NCBI GenBank assembly: GCA_023443745.1
Contig: JAEZTB010000045.1
Location: forward strand, 62,001 to 126,000
Direction: 5' to 3'
DNA: 64,000 nt
Origin: Bacillota bacterium
GTDB taxonomy: Bacteria; Bacillota; Clostridia; DSM-8532
The notes under the pieces were generated by a model. It did not search any database. It had not been told where the DNA came from and saw only the letters and a list, made by a program, of their open reading frames with translations. The number at the start of each line of letters is the position of its first letter. Positions within the stretch are counted from its first letter, which is position 1. Both the position numbers and the translations under genes were made by a program. Shown one piece after another: positions 35,406-44,324 of this stretch.

Positions 35406-37866
35406 ATGTCAAATATTATCATTAAGGGTGCCAGAGAAGGAAACCTGCAGGATATTTCATTGGAGATACCCCGTGATAAGCTTACCGTTTTTACGGGGCT
35501 TTCGGGCTCCGGCAAATCCACGTTGGCTATTGATGTTATTTTTCAGGAGTGCCAAAGACAGTATTTGGAGGCAATGGGGCTTCAGGGGTTAAATAAGCCA
35601 AAAATTGATTTTATACGAAACTTATCCCCGGCTATTATGATTAAACAGATTGAATCCAACAAAAATCCCAGGTCTACTGTTGGGACACTTACCGATATTT
35701 ATACGGAGCTCCGGATGGTTTATGAAAAGCTGGGAGTTCGGACCTGCCCCTGCTGCAATGAAGTGATATCAGCCGCAGAATGCAAGGAAGAGGTTGAAGG
35801 CGGACGGAGACTTCAAGGTGTTTATGACATGCAACCGCTGCAATCACAGGATGGAGAAGCTGACCAGGACCCATTTCTCCTACAACACGCGGGAAGGGGC
35901 CTGCAAAACCTGTCAGGGACTCGGAAAGGCTTTGTCCATTAACAAGCATGCTACTGTTCACGAAGTTCTGTCGTTGGAGGAGGGCGCTGTTGACTTTTGG
36001 GAGCAAAAATATAAGGAATATCAAATTTCATCTTTATATAGCGCTTTCCTGCATTATCGCATTCCGGTTGAGGCCAACACACCGGTCGCAAACTTTAGTA
36101 ACATTCAAAAATCCATCCTTTACCATGGAGTGGAAAATGATGATGTAATAAAGACATTCCCAGAGGTACTTCCACCGAAGACTGTTGCCGCAGGCAGGTT
36201 TGAAGGTGTTTTCTCTACGCTTTGGAGGCGAATGTCGGAGAAAAAGGGCGAAGCAAAACAAATTGATCATTATTTCGATTTTGAAATCTGTCCCGCTTGC
36301 AAGGGAGAACGTCTGGAAGAGCCAAGCCGCCGGGTAACGGTTCAGGATACCCGCCTTCCGGAGCTGTCGTTACTGTCTTTAGAAGATTTATATGCCTGGA
36401 TAATCAAGCTGGAAGGTTCTTTGAACCACGTCAGCCGCATTCTTGTGGAATCCTATTTACTAGATCTGAAAACAAAGATCCAGAGGCTTCTGAATGTCGG
36501 GCTGGGATATCTTTCTCTTGACCGTCAAACCATTACCTTGTCCGGCGGCGAGCTTCAAAGGGTAAAGCTGGCTGCCGCTTTGGATTCGGATTTGACAGGC
36601 ATCATTTATATCATGGATGAACCCACCATTGGCCTGCATCCCAAGGATACCCAGGGAATGATCACCATACTGAAAAAGCTGCGGAATTTGGGCAATACCG
36701 TCATCATCATTGAGCATGACCCGGATGTTATGCGGGAAGCCGATTATATCGTGGATATCGGCCCCGGCTCCGGAAAGCATGGCGGTAAAATCATTGGGAC
36801 AGGGACACTAGAGGAAATCAAAAAGCTGGAAGCTTCGGCAACAGGGCTTTACTTGAGAGAAAAACCACAGTATAGAAAAGAGCTCAGAAAGGGAACCGGC
36901 GAGCAAATCCGGATTAAAAATGCCGACTTGTATAATTTAAAGCATATTGACGTTAGTTTCCCGGTTGGATGCCTAATTTCCGTTACAGGCGTTTCGGGCT
37001 CAGGAAAATCCACATTAGTCTTTGAGGTGCTAGCAAAATCAGGAAAGACAAAACAAGCTGAAAGCAACATCATATCCGGAACTGAATGCTTCGACCAAAT
37101 TGTCACGATAGAGCAGTCTGCCATTACCCGAATGAAGCGCTCAAATGTTGCCACCTATTCCGAGGTATACACGGAGATTAGAAAAATCTTCGGAGGGCTG
37201 AAGGAATCCCGGGATAAAGGGCTATCAGCCAAGCATTTTTCCTTTAATACACCGGGGGGCCGCTGCGAAAATTGTGAGGGCCTGGGGCATGTCATAAGCA
37301 ATATGCTGTTTTTTGAAAACATAGAAGCGGTGTGTCCCGTTTGCGGTGGAAACCAGTTTAACGACGAGGTTTTATCTGTCAAATACAAAGGGTTCACCAT
37401 AAAGGACATTCTCCATCTGTCAGTTGAAGAGGCGCTTTCTACCTTCAATAAACACCCTGTAGTCCATAGAATTCTAAAGCTGCTCTTTGACGTAGGATTA
37501 GGTTATTTAGAGCTTGGCCAAACCCTGACAACCCTATCCGGCGGCGAAGGCCAGCGTTTAAAATTAGCCAAGGAACTGATTAGCAATACCGGCAGACACA
37601 GCTTGTATCTGATGGATGAGCCTACCACCGGCCTGCATCCGGCAGATGTTGAGAATTTTCTATTGCTTCTCAATCGCATTGTGGATTCGGGAAACACTGT
37701 CATTGTCGTGGAACACAACCAGCAGGTTATCAGAGCCTCCGACTGGATTATCGATTTGGGCCCCGAGGGCGGGAAAAACGGAGGGCAGGTTGTATTTGCA
37801 GGGACGCCCCTTGAAATGTTGGAAAAAGCGTCAACCCCTACGGCCGATTGCCTGAGAAACTCTTAA
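35406..37866 (+). pseudogene. UvrA2-like ABC ATPase gene with an internal frameshift
   Basis: Two overlapping frames together encode one UvrA-type protein of about 820 residues. Frame 1 (35406-35942) carries Walker A GLSGSGKSTLAIDVI and CPCC. Frame 2 (from about 35794 to 37866) carries the CNRC...CKTC zinc module, signature LSGGELQRVKLAAAL, Walker B IIYIMDEPTIGLHP, the second Walker A GVSGSGKSTL, the CENCEGLG and CPVCGG zinc modules and the second LSGGEGQRLKLA. The crossover lies near 35791-35810, where one extra base (or two missing) separates EEVE from KADGDFK. The length and missing UvrB-binding insert suggest the drug-protection UvrA2 class. The rest of the frame is undamaged, so a sequencing error or a very recent mutation is as likely as a dead gene. 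Confidence 0.85.
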
Positions 37867-37900
37867 GCGCAGGCGTGGCACTATTTCCAAAATAGAGCAG

Positions 37901-37934
37901 GCACAACATAGTTGATGTGTCAACTATGTTGTGC
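37901..37934. promoter_or_regulatory. Perfect 15-base palindrome (probable MarR operator)
   Basis: Arms GCACAACATAGTTGA and TCAACTATGTTGTGC flank a TGTG centre with no mismatch. The dyad covers the -35 hexamer and the whole spacer of the marR promoter (TTGATG-N17-TATTAT, 37912-37940). The core AGTTGA-N4-TCAACT is the kind of dyad bound by MarR dimers, and the marR-type gene begins 42 bases downstream. Confidence 0.75.
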
Positions 37935-37940
37935 TATTAT
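37912..37940 (+). promoter_or_regulatory. Sigma-A-type promoter of the marR operon
   Basis: TTGATG (37912-37917), 17-base spacer, TATTAT (37935-37940). It lies almost wholly inside the palindrome, so repressor binding would block polymerase. Confidence 0.65.
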
Positions 37941-37975
37941 TGACTTTGTTAGTATGCAGCCTGGAGGAATTCGCT

Positions 37976-38416
37976 ATGCCTACAATACGAGAATTTTGGA
38001 TAAGCATGAAATCGATTCTGCGCTCTGCAAGACAAATCGTCAACTCTGAACTGGAGCCGCTGAACCTCACGAGCGCGGAAGGGGACATCCTGTTCCATTT
38101 ACTTTCTAATAATGATGGGCTGACACAAGAAAAATTGACGGAGCGGCTTGATGTCGGAAAAGCGGCAATCTCACGGACTGTCGATTCCCTTGTCAAGAAA
38201 GGCTATGTAAAACGAGAGCATCATCCAAATGATGCGCGGGCGTATCGTATCCTATTGACCGAGAAGGCTATCGATATAGGCGGGAGTATTGAAAATGCGT
38301 ATAATGGTGTTTATGAGATTGTGAAAAGAGACATCCCGGAAGCGGAATTCAAACGCCTGGCCCTATTGATTAGCCACGTGTCTGATAATCTCCATGCTGT
38401 GGAGGTTAAAAAATGA
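37976..38416 (+). CDS. MarR family transcriptional regulator
   Basis: 146 residues with the winged helix LTSAEGDILFHLLSNNDGLTQEKLTERLDVGKAAISRTVDSLVKKGYVKRE (residues about 31-80) and the wing HHPNDARAYRILLTEKA. GGAGG 8 bases before ATG 37976 sets the start. Its stop overlaps the start of the next gene (ATGA), giving a three-gene operon with the two membrane proteins. Self-repression through the perfect palindrome upstream is likely. Confidence 0.93.
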   Translation: MPTIREFWISMKSILRSARQIVNSELEPLNLTSAEGDILFHLLSNNDGLTQEKLTERLDVGKAAISRTVDSLVKKGYVKREHHPNDARAYRILLTEKAIDIGGSIENAYNGVYEIVKRDIPEAEFKRLALLISHVSDNLHAVEVKK

Positions 38417-39132
38417 TTCAAGAATTCTTTACAGGCTTTGCTTTTTTAACTGGCTATTTCGTTGTATGTGCATCATGTGCATTATTGCTTCGCAGATTTG
38501 TCAACATGCCGATTGAGGTTTTTCGCAAGACATTACATCTCATTCTCCTTTTTTCGCTGTTTGTATGGGTTTACGCGTTCCGCACCTGGTGGGTGTCTGC
38601 GCTGGCGGCGGTTGTGTTCGCTGCTATAGTATTTCCGATACTCGCACTGGGGGAACGGATTAAGGGCTACTCGAAACTGCTTGCGGAACGTAAGAAAGGC
38701 GAGATAAAGCACAGTCTGATACTTGTATTTGGCATGTTCGCCGCAATGATAGGTATCTGCTGGGGCTGGCTTGGTGATAAGATGCTTGTCCTTGCGTGTA
38801 TTTTTGCGTGGGGCTTTGGCGACGGGGCGGCAGCATTGGTCGGAAAACGGTATGGGCAGCACTTTCTTGAAGGGAAGCTTATTGAAGGACGCAAGAGCAT
38901 TGAGGGAACTCTCGCGATGTTTGCTGTGTCGTTTTTATCGGTTATCGTAGTATTGCTGCTTCGGGGTGGTCTGCCATGGCACGGATACATACCAATCTCT
39001 GCGCTTGCAGCGGCAGTCTGCGCGGTTGTAGAGCTCTACACTCTCCGTGGATTTGATACGGTAACCTGTCCGTTTGCGGCAGCAACCGTTATTATCCCGC
39101 TTACGTGGTTGTGGGGAGGTATGATGCTATGA
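38413..39132 (+). CDS. Dolichol/diacylglycerol kinase-like (CTP-dependent) integral membrane protein
   Basis: 239 residues with about seven membrane segments, of the phosphatidate cytidylyltransferase / dolichol kinase superfamily. Marks are the early RKTLHL (His-containing helix), the central WGFGDGAAALVGKRYG with its acidic residue, and the following EGKLIEGRKSIEGTLAMF. Relatives phosphorylate polyprenols, dolichol or diacylglycerol, or make CDP-lipids. The exact lipid is unknown. It is coupled to marR upstream and to the next gene downstream by ATGA overlaps at both ends. Confidence 0.82.
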   Translation: MIQEFFTGFAFLTGYFVVCASCALLLRRFVNMPIEVFRKTLHLILLFSLFVWVYAFRTWWVSALAAVVFAAIVFPILALGERIKGYSKLLAERKKGEIKHSLILVFGMFAAMIGICWGWLGDKMLVLACIFAWGFGDGAAALVGKRYGQHFLEGKLIEGRKSIEGTLAMFAVSFLSVIVVLLLRGGLPWHGYIPISALAAAVCAVVELYTLRGFDTVTCPFAAATVIIPLTWLWGGMML

Positions 39133-39746
39133 AATCCCACTCCGGCGAACGAACTCTGCTCGCATCTGTGGTATTGAGCTCTCCCGGCCCTATTGTTGTT
39201 GGCATTGGGCTCTTGCTCGGAAGGTCGTCCACGCAGCTTGCGGATTTCATCCGCCGTACAGCAGAGCTTGCTGCAATTGTTGTTTCTTGGATTGTGTTCC
39301 GCATTACGCATAAGGACGATGCAGGAGAGGCAATAAAGAAAGCGAAGCTTGAGCGCATTGCCAATCTCTGTGTTGGTGCAGCGATGTGCTTAAGTGGTTC
39401 TGCTATGGTGTTAGTTGCATTTTTATCGAACAGCGGTCAGAAAGGCAATGTGATACCAGGCCTTGTTATAGCAATACTCGGTGTTATTACAAATTCATGG
39501 TTCTGGTTCAGATACCGAAATTTGAATAAAGCTCATCCAAACGCGATACTTGCTGTTCAAAGCAGGTTATATCGCGCAAAAGCTCTCGTAGATATTTGCG
39601 TAAGCTCTGCACTTGTCACTGTTGCCGTTTCCCCCGCTTCCGCGGTTGCGTACTATATGGACATAGCGGGGTCGGTAGTAGTAGCGGTGTATTTGATAGT
39701 TAATGGTGCGATCACAATATTGGGGAATAATACCAAGTCACATTAA
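39129..39746 (+). CDS. Cation-diffusion-facilitator-like membrane protein without a full metal site
   Basis: 205 residues and about six membrane segments, resembling the membrane half of CDF metal transporters (VVLSSPGPIVVGIGLLLG, then LADFIRRTAELAAIVVSW, and the YYMDIAGSVVVAVYLIVNGAITIL end). The usual HxxxD metal ligands of segments 2 and 5 appear as RxxxE-like and Tyr/Ala substitutions, and the cytoplasmic dimer domain is absent. So it may not transport zinc. Last gene of the marR operon; its ATG overlaps the previous stop. Confidence 0.6.
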   Translation: MKSHSGERTLLASVVLSSPGPIVVGIGLLLGRSSTQLADFIRRTAELAAIVVSWIVFRITHKDDAGEAIKKAKLERIANLCVGAAMCLSGSAMVLVAFLSNSGQKGNVIPGLVIAILGVITNSWFWFRYRNLNKAHPNAILAVQSRLYRAKALVDICVSSALVTVAVSPASAVAYYMDIAGSVVVAVYLIVNGAITILGNNTKSH

Positions 39747-39751
39747 CAAAA

Positions 39752-39789
39752 GGTCTGCAGATTCGTAAAAATCCGCAGACCCTCTTTTT
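39752..39789. terminator. Bidirectional terminator
   Basis: GGTCTGCAGATT, loop CGTAAA, AATCCGCAGACC (39752-39782) followed by CTCTTTTTG on plus and by CTTTTGTT on minus. It lies between the marR operon and the convergent Ca2+ ATPase gene. Confidence 0.85.
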
Positions 39790-39806
39790 GTTGTTGCTGA
39801 GATTTC

Positions 39807-42422
39807 CTACTTTTCATGCTCCACAAGCCCCAGAGCCTTGAAAAGCTCCATGACCGGCAGAGGAACAAATGCCAGTCCCAAACCGATAAGATAGAGGGAA
39901 GGCGTAAGTGTCATAAGCCCGAAGGCCGTGGACAAGGGCGTAAACAGAACCAGTGACATGAGCAGCGTCGAAATCAAAGCGGCTCCGTTTAGATTACGGT
40001 TGGTAAACACACCGATTTTAAAGAGAGAGTGAGTCGAGCGCATATTAAAGGCCTGAACAATCTGGCAGAACGCCAGAATCATAAACGCCAGGGTTTGGCC
40101 GCCAACCAGATCGCCGGTGACATTTTCACCTATCCTGAAGCCAATCAGGGTAAGGGCGGCGAACATAAAGCCCTGAAGTACCACGCGCAGGCCAAGGCCG
40201 TGGGCAAAAATACCCTCATCCTTGGGCTTGGGCTTCTTATTCATGATATCCGACTCGACATTTTCCATTCCCAGGGCAATAGCTGGCAGGCTGTCGGTGA
40301 CAAGGTTGATCCAAAGAAGCTGCATGGACACAAGAGGTGTCTTGTGCCATAGGATCATGGCGAAGAATACCGTCAAAATTTCACCGATATTAGTACCCAA
40401 GAGGAAGCCCACTACTTTTTTGATGTTTGCATAAATGCCTCTGCCCTCTCTGACGGCATCCACAATGGTGGCAAAATTATCGTCGGTCAGGGTCATATCG
40501 GCTGCTCCCTTGGCCACATCGGTACCTGTAATACCCATGGCGCAGCCGATGTCGGCAGCTTTCAGCGCAGGTGCGTCATTGACACCGTCGCCGGTCATGG
40601 AAACCACCTGTCCCTTGCGCTGCCATGCCCGGACAATGCGGATTTTGTTTTCTGGAGAAACCCGGGCGTAAACCGATATGCTCTCGATTTGGGCATCGAA
40701 CTCCGGATCGGACATGGCATCCAGCTCAACACCCGTAATGGCTTTGTCTCCCTCGCGCAGAATACCCAGCTCTTTGGCAATAGCCGAGGCGGTTATAACA
40801 TGATCGCCAGTGATCATAACGGGCTTGATACCGGCTTTGCGGCAGGTGGCAACAGCCTCTTTGGCTTCGGGACGAGGCGGGTCAATCATGCCCACAAGTC
40901 CCGCAAAAACAAGATCCTTTTCCAGTTCCTCGATAGTGGGTACGGCAGGAACGCTGTCTATTTCCTTATAGGCTACGGCAAGGACGCGAAGGGCATTGGT
41001 GCTCATTTCGGCATTGATTTTCGAGGCCGCCTCAATATCGCCCCTGATACACTTGGCTGATAACACGTCAAAAGCGCCCTTGACGATGACAATATGCTTA
41101 TCATTGATTTTGTTGATGGTGGTCATTAATTTTCGGTCGGAATCAAAGGGAATTTCACCAAGACGCGGGTACTGCCTGTTCAGCTCCTCCTTGGGCATGC
41201 CGTTTTTATGGGCTGCCAGAACGATGGAGGTTTCGGTGGGATCCCCTACATGCTGTTCCCTGTCTCCCTCGAAAAGAACCGAGCCGTTGGAGCACAAAGT
41301 ACCGTACATGAGAAGCTTCTTCACGTCCTCCGAGTTTTCGGAGGTGATATCCTCCATTTTACCGGTACCATCAACATAGGCTTTTACAAGGGTCATGCGG
41401 TTCTGGGTGAGGGTTCCTGTTTTATCCGAGCAAATCACCGATGCGCTTCCCAGGGTTTCAACAGCAGGAAGCCGGCGGATGATGGCATTTTTCTTAACCA
41501 TACGCTGTACGCCGATGGAAAGGACGATGGTGACTATGGCCGGAAGCCCTTCCGGAATGGCTGAAACGGCAAGAGAAACCGCGATCATAAATATTTCTAT
41601 GATGGCCATTCCTTCCAGAAGGCCGACGATAAAGATGACGACGCAGGCAACAAGAGCAGCGATGCCAAGATATTTTCCCAGAGACGACAGCTTCTGCTGA
41701 AGCGGCGTCTGCCCCTCCTCCTCCCCTTCAAGAAGGTTGGCGATTTTACCCATTTCAGTATCCATGGCCGTTGCGGTAACTACAGCCGTTGCAGTACCGT
41801 AGGTGATGCCGCAGCCGGAAAAGACCATATTAGTGCGATCACCCACAGGTGCGTTTTCCTCGACCTGGGCATCGGCATCCTTTTCAGAGGGAACCGATTC
41901 ACCGGTTAAAGCGGATTCTTCAGCCTTCAAGCTGGCCGAACGGATGAGCCTGGCATCTGCCGGAACAAAATCTCCCGCTTCAAGACGGATGATGTCGCCG
42001 GGGACAAGCTCAGAAGCATTGACAACCTGTTCACTGCCTCCGCGGATAACCCTGGCATGAGGTGCGCTCATATTCTTTAAGGCATCCAGGGCTTTTTCAG
42101 CCTTGCTCTCCTGTAAGACACCCATAACGGCATTTATAATAACGATTAGGAGAATCAGGGCGGGTTCGAAAAATTCCTTGGTGTTCCCTTCCACACAGGC
42201 CACCACAAAGGAAACAACAGCTGCGGCGATAAGGATGAGAATCATTACATCCTTGAACTGGTCAAAAAAGCGCTGCAGATTTGTCTTTTTCTTTTTCTCA
42301 CGCAGCTTGTTTTCACCGAACTTCTGTCGTTTTTCAGAAACCTGCTCCATGGTCAGCCCGGTATTCGTGTTTGTTCCCAGTAAACTGATTATTTCATCTA
42401 GCTTTTGATTGTGGGATATCAA
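39807..42422 (-). CDS. Calcium-translocating P-type ATPase
   Basis: Pumps Ca2+ out of the cell with ATP. TGES in the actuator domain, phosphorylation motif CSDKTGTLT, hinge MTGDGVNDAPALK, transmembrane-4 PEGLP and transmembrane-6 NLVTDSLPA, which together fit the SERCA/PMCA type. About ten membrane segments; 871 residues. The frame opens at TTG 42440, but AGGAGG sits within those codons and 8 bases before a second TTG (42420-42422), which I take as the start. It is divergent from the tetR gene and shares its control region. Confidence 0.93.
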   Translation of the reverse strand: MISHNQKLDEIISLLGTNTNTGLTMEQVSEKRQKFGENKLREKKKKTNLQRFFDQFKDVMILILIAAAVVSFVVACVEGNTKEFFEPALILLIVIINAVMGVLQESKAEKALDALKNMSAPHARVIRGGSEQVVNASELVPGDIIRLEAGDFVPADARLIRSASLKAEESALTGESVPSEKDADAQVEENAPVGDRTNMVFSGCGITYGTATAVVTATAMDTEMGKIANLLEGEEEGQTPLQQKLSSLGKYLGIAALVACVVIFIVGLLEGMAIIEIFMIAVSLAVSAIPEGLPAIVTIVLSIGVQRMVKKNAIIRRLPAVETLGSASVICSDKTGTLTQNRMTLVKAYVDGTGKMEDITSENSEDVKKLLMYGTLCSNGSVLFEGDREQHVGDPTETSIVLAAHKNGMPKEELNRQYPRLGEIPFDSDRKLMTTINKINDKHIVIVKGAFDVLSAKCIRGDIEAASKINAEMSTNALRVLAVAYKEIDSVPAVPTIEELEKDLVFAGLVGMIDPPRPEAKEAVATCRKAGIKPVMITGDHVITASAIAKELGILREGDKAITGVELDAMSDPEFDAQIESISVYARVSPENKIRIVRAWQRKGQVVSMTGDGVNDAPALKAADIGCAMGITGTDVAKGAADMTLTDDNFATIVDAVREGRGIYANIKKVVGFLLGTNIGEILTVFFAMILWHKTPLVSMQLLWINLVTDSLPAIALGMENVESDIMNKKPKPKDEGIFAHGLGLRVVLQGFMFAALTLIGFRIGENVTGDLVGGQTLAFMILAFCQIVQAFNMRSTHSLFKIGVFTNRNLNGAALISTLLMSLVLFTPLSTAFGLMTLTPSLYLIGLGLAFVPLPVMELFKALGLVEHEK

Positions 42423-42499
42423 AATCTGTACCTCCTGCAATTTAATAATTTTAGTATATCTGATACCAATAAATAGGGCATCGGGTAAAATTCCGAATG

Positions 42500-42533
42500 T
42501 GTTACTTTTTTGGACAAAAACCGATTATTGTCC
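42500..42533. promoter_or_regulatory. 34-bp shared element, copy 1 (probable TetR operator)
   Basis: TGTTACTTTTT-T-GGACA, 12-base spacer, TGTCC. The GGACA/TGTCC half-sites are a dyad and, in this copy, extend to GGACAA / TTGTCC. It lies directly upstream of the tetR -35 (TTGAAA 42545, N16, TATACT 42567) and in the shared region with the Ca2+ ATPase gene. The same element occurs at 44265-44298. Confidence 0.7.
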
Positions 42534-42544
42534 CAAAATGGTAA

Positions 42545-42572
42545 TTGAAATCGGCTTAATATTATATATACT
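42545..42572 (+). promoter_or_regulatory. Sigma-A-type promoter of tetR
   Basis: TTGAAA, 16-base spacer, TATACT, about 50 bases before the start, immediately downstream of the shared 34-bp element. Confidence 0.55.
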
Positions 42573-42620
42573 TATTTATGATAACCTTATTCTTGCTGAC
42601 CCAGTAAAGGTGGTGAACCC

Positions 42621-43166
42621 ATGCCGGATTCGGGAATCACAAAAAAAGCTCTTGCCCAGGCCATAAAAGACCTTATGGCTGAGGTTTCGTTTTCAAAAAT
42701 AACCGTAGGCGATATCTGCGACAAATGCCAGATGAACCGCAAAAGCTTTTACTACCATTTCAGGGACAAATACGATCTCGTAAACTGGATATACTACACC
42801 GAATTTGTTGAAACCGTACACGGTAAAAGCTATGAGAGCGGCTGGGATCTCTTTGAGGATATCTGCCGCTATTTATATAACAACAGGAGCTTCTATGTAA
42901 AAGCTCTTGAAATATCCGGACAAAATTCATTCCGGGGATACTTCAGCGAGGTCTTGGAACCCATCATCATGACCTATCTTGAGGAGGATTTTCCCGCTGA
43001 CAAGGACCGGTCCTTTTTTGCCGAGTTTTTTACCGACGCCTTCCTTATATCCATTGAAAAATGGTTATCCAGGGATTCCTCACTGCCTCCCAAGGAATAT
43101 GTGGCACTGCTTAAAAAAGCGGCTAGCGGTGTGACTTCTATGATCATTTCCCATGAGACGGATTAG
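42621..43166 (+). CDS. TetR/AcrR family regulator (DhaS-like)
   Basis: 181 residues. The N-terminal helix-turn-helix is KKALAQAIKDLMAEVSFSKITVGDICDKCQMNRKSFYYHFRDKYDLVNWIY (about 8-58), with the FYYHF signature of TetR proteins. The C-terminal ligand domain resembles the DhaS subgroup. AAAGGTGG before ATG. Its 3' end overlaps the convergent gene by 23 bases. The upstream 34-bp element and its second copy suggest it controls itself, the radical-SAM-like gene and perhaps the Ca2+ ATPase. Confidence 0.9.
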   Translation: MPDSGITKKALAQAIKDLMAEVSFSKITVGDICDKCQMNRKSFYYHFRDKYDLVNWIYYTEFVETVHGKSYESGWDLFEDICRYLYNNRSFYVKALEISGQNSFRGYFSEVLEPIIMTYLEEDFPADKDRSFFAEFFTDAFLISIEKWLSRDSSLPPKEYVALLKKAASGVTSMIISHETD

Positions 43167-44202
43167 GTTTTCCCTTTAAATTGTGTCTGCTGAGAATATC
43201 CGAAAGCGACGCGTTCAGTATGCTTTGATCCGTTTTCTGCTCATAAAACTCCTCACAGGCGGTTATGGTCCCATCGGAAGCTATTCCCATAAAGCATGAA
43301 TCATCGGATATAATTTTATCGATAAACAGGTTGTCGGTATAGTAGTCCATGACAAATGCCGGTGCTGTTTGCCGGCTTCGGACATCCATAATATACGCAT
43401 TAACATCACGGCATAAATCTATTGGACAATCCGGTGTGGCAAAAGCAAATACAAACACACAGCCGAAATCCGCCATTTCACTTATCCATTTTCCGGAACA
43501 AATTTGCTCTGCATCCTCAGAATCTGCATAATAGCGATGTACGCCCCACAAGCAACGGTTCTTTTTAAGAGCATCCACAGCATCGGCAAGACCCCTGCCC
43601 TCTGAATGAACCGAAATCATGACATTTTTTAACGCCATTAATTCCTTTGCTGTTCTATCAAGAAGCACCGAGGGCTCCATATAAACAACAAAAGCACAAT
43701 GGGGCTCGTCTTTTATGATGGTGCACAGCTCTGGCAAAAAGGCTGCGTTTGCCTTGATATCAAATAAATAGGAGAAAATCCCCTCTCCTTTTCCCTGAGT
43801 TATAACCCTTTGGATGATCTCTTTTGAAAGGACGCCCGAGGTTTCACTGGCGTGAATGGTTATGGCCCAGGGAATATTGTAGCCGCACTGGGCCTCTTTC
43901 TTCCGAATGATCTCCGATCCCAGTGTCAGACTGTTGAATCCTATATTAACGCCAAAGGCTTTGAGCTTGGCTCTGTCGGTTCCAAACACCATTTTCTTGG
44001 CCAATGCATAGTAATGGCTGTCTTCGTTTTCCAAAACCGCCATGGCCCTTTCAAAAAACCTTCTTTGAAACTCGCCCTTGGCGAAATTGCTGCCCAAATC
44101 CACCAAATTGCGAATACTTCGCTCCGGGTTATTCTCTATATCATCAAGAGTCTTATTTATGGCGGTTTCTATCATTATTTTCGTTATACTTGATTGTTTC
44201 AC
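43144..44202 (-). CDS. Unknown protein, degenerate radical-SAM/SPASM-like
   Basis: 352 residues, no signal or membrane segment. After a helical N-terminus (RNLVDLGSNFAKGEFQRRFFE), the part starting YNIPWAITIHASETSGVLSKE has alternating strand-helix units like a radical SAM barrel, but the CxxxCxxC cluster motif is absent. The end (DDSCFMGIASDGTITACEEFY...SLSDIL) resembles a remnant SPASM region. I do not recognise a named family. The GTG start has GGAGG 8 bases upstream. A copy of the 34-bp element shared with tetR lies 63 bases before the start. Its 3' end overlaps tetR's, convergently. Confidence 0.6.
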   Translation of the reverse strand: MKQSSITKIMIETAINKTLDDIENNPERSIRNLVDLGSNFAKGEFQRRFFERAMAVLENEDSHYYALAKKMVFGTDRAKLKAFGVNIGFNSLTLGSEIIRKKEAQCGYNIPWAITIHASETSGVLSKEIIQRVITQGKGEGIFSYLFDIKANAAFLPELCTIIKDEPHCAFVVYMEPSVLLDRTAKELMALKNVMISVHSEGRGLADAVDALKKNRCLWGVHRYYADSEDAEQICSGKWISEMADFGCVFVFAFATPDCPIDLCRDVNAYIMDVRSRQTAPAFVMDYYTDNLFIDKIISDDSCFMGIASDGTITACEEFYEQKTDQSILNASLSDILSRHNLKGKPNPSHGK

Positions 44203-44264
44203 CCCACATACCTCCTTGCTGCTATCCTCATATGATTATAGCCAAAGCATGTATCCGGGTATAT

Positions 44265-44298
44265 GGACAAAAACAGATAGCTGTCCTAAAAAGTAACA
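44265..44298. promoter_or_regulatory. 34-bp shared element, copy 2 (probable TetR operator)
   Basis: On the minus strand: TGTTACTTTTT-A-GGACA, 12-base spacer, TGTCC. It is identical to copy 1 in the T-rich block, both half-sites and spacer length. A TATAAT (44235-44240) follows toward the gene starting at 44202. Confidence 0.7.
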
Positions 44299-44324
44299 GT
44301 TTCCGTATATGTCCAAAAAATTGT

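Noticed and set aside
32590..39746. tRNA-Ser as an integration site with an island behind it
   Set aside because: No integrase and no direct repeat of the tRNA 3' end was seen downstream in the window.
42409..42666. Short plus-strand reading frame overlapping the Ca2+ ATPase start
   Set aside because: No ribosome binding site, no protein-like composition, and it covers the operator and promoter region.
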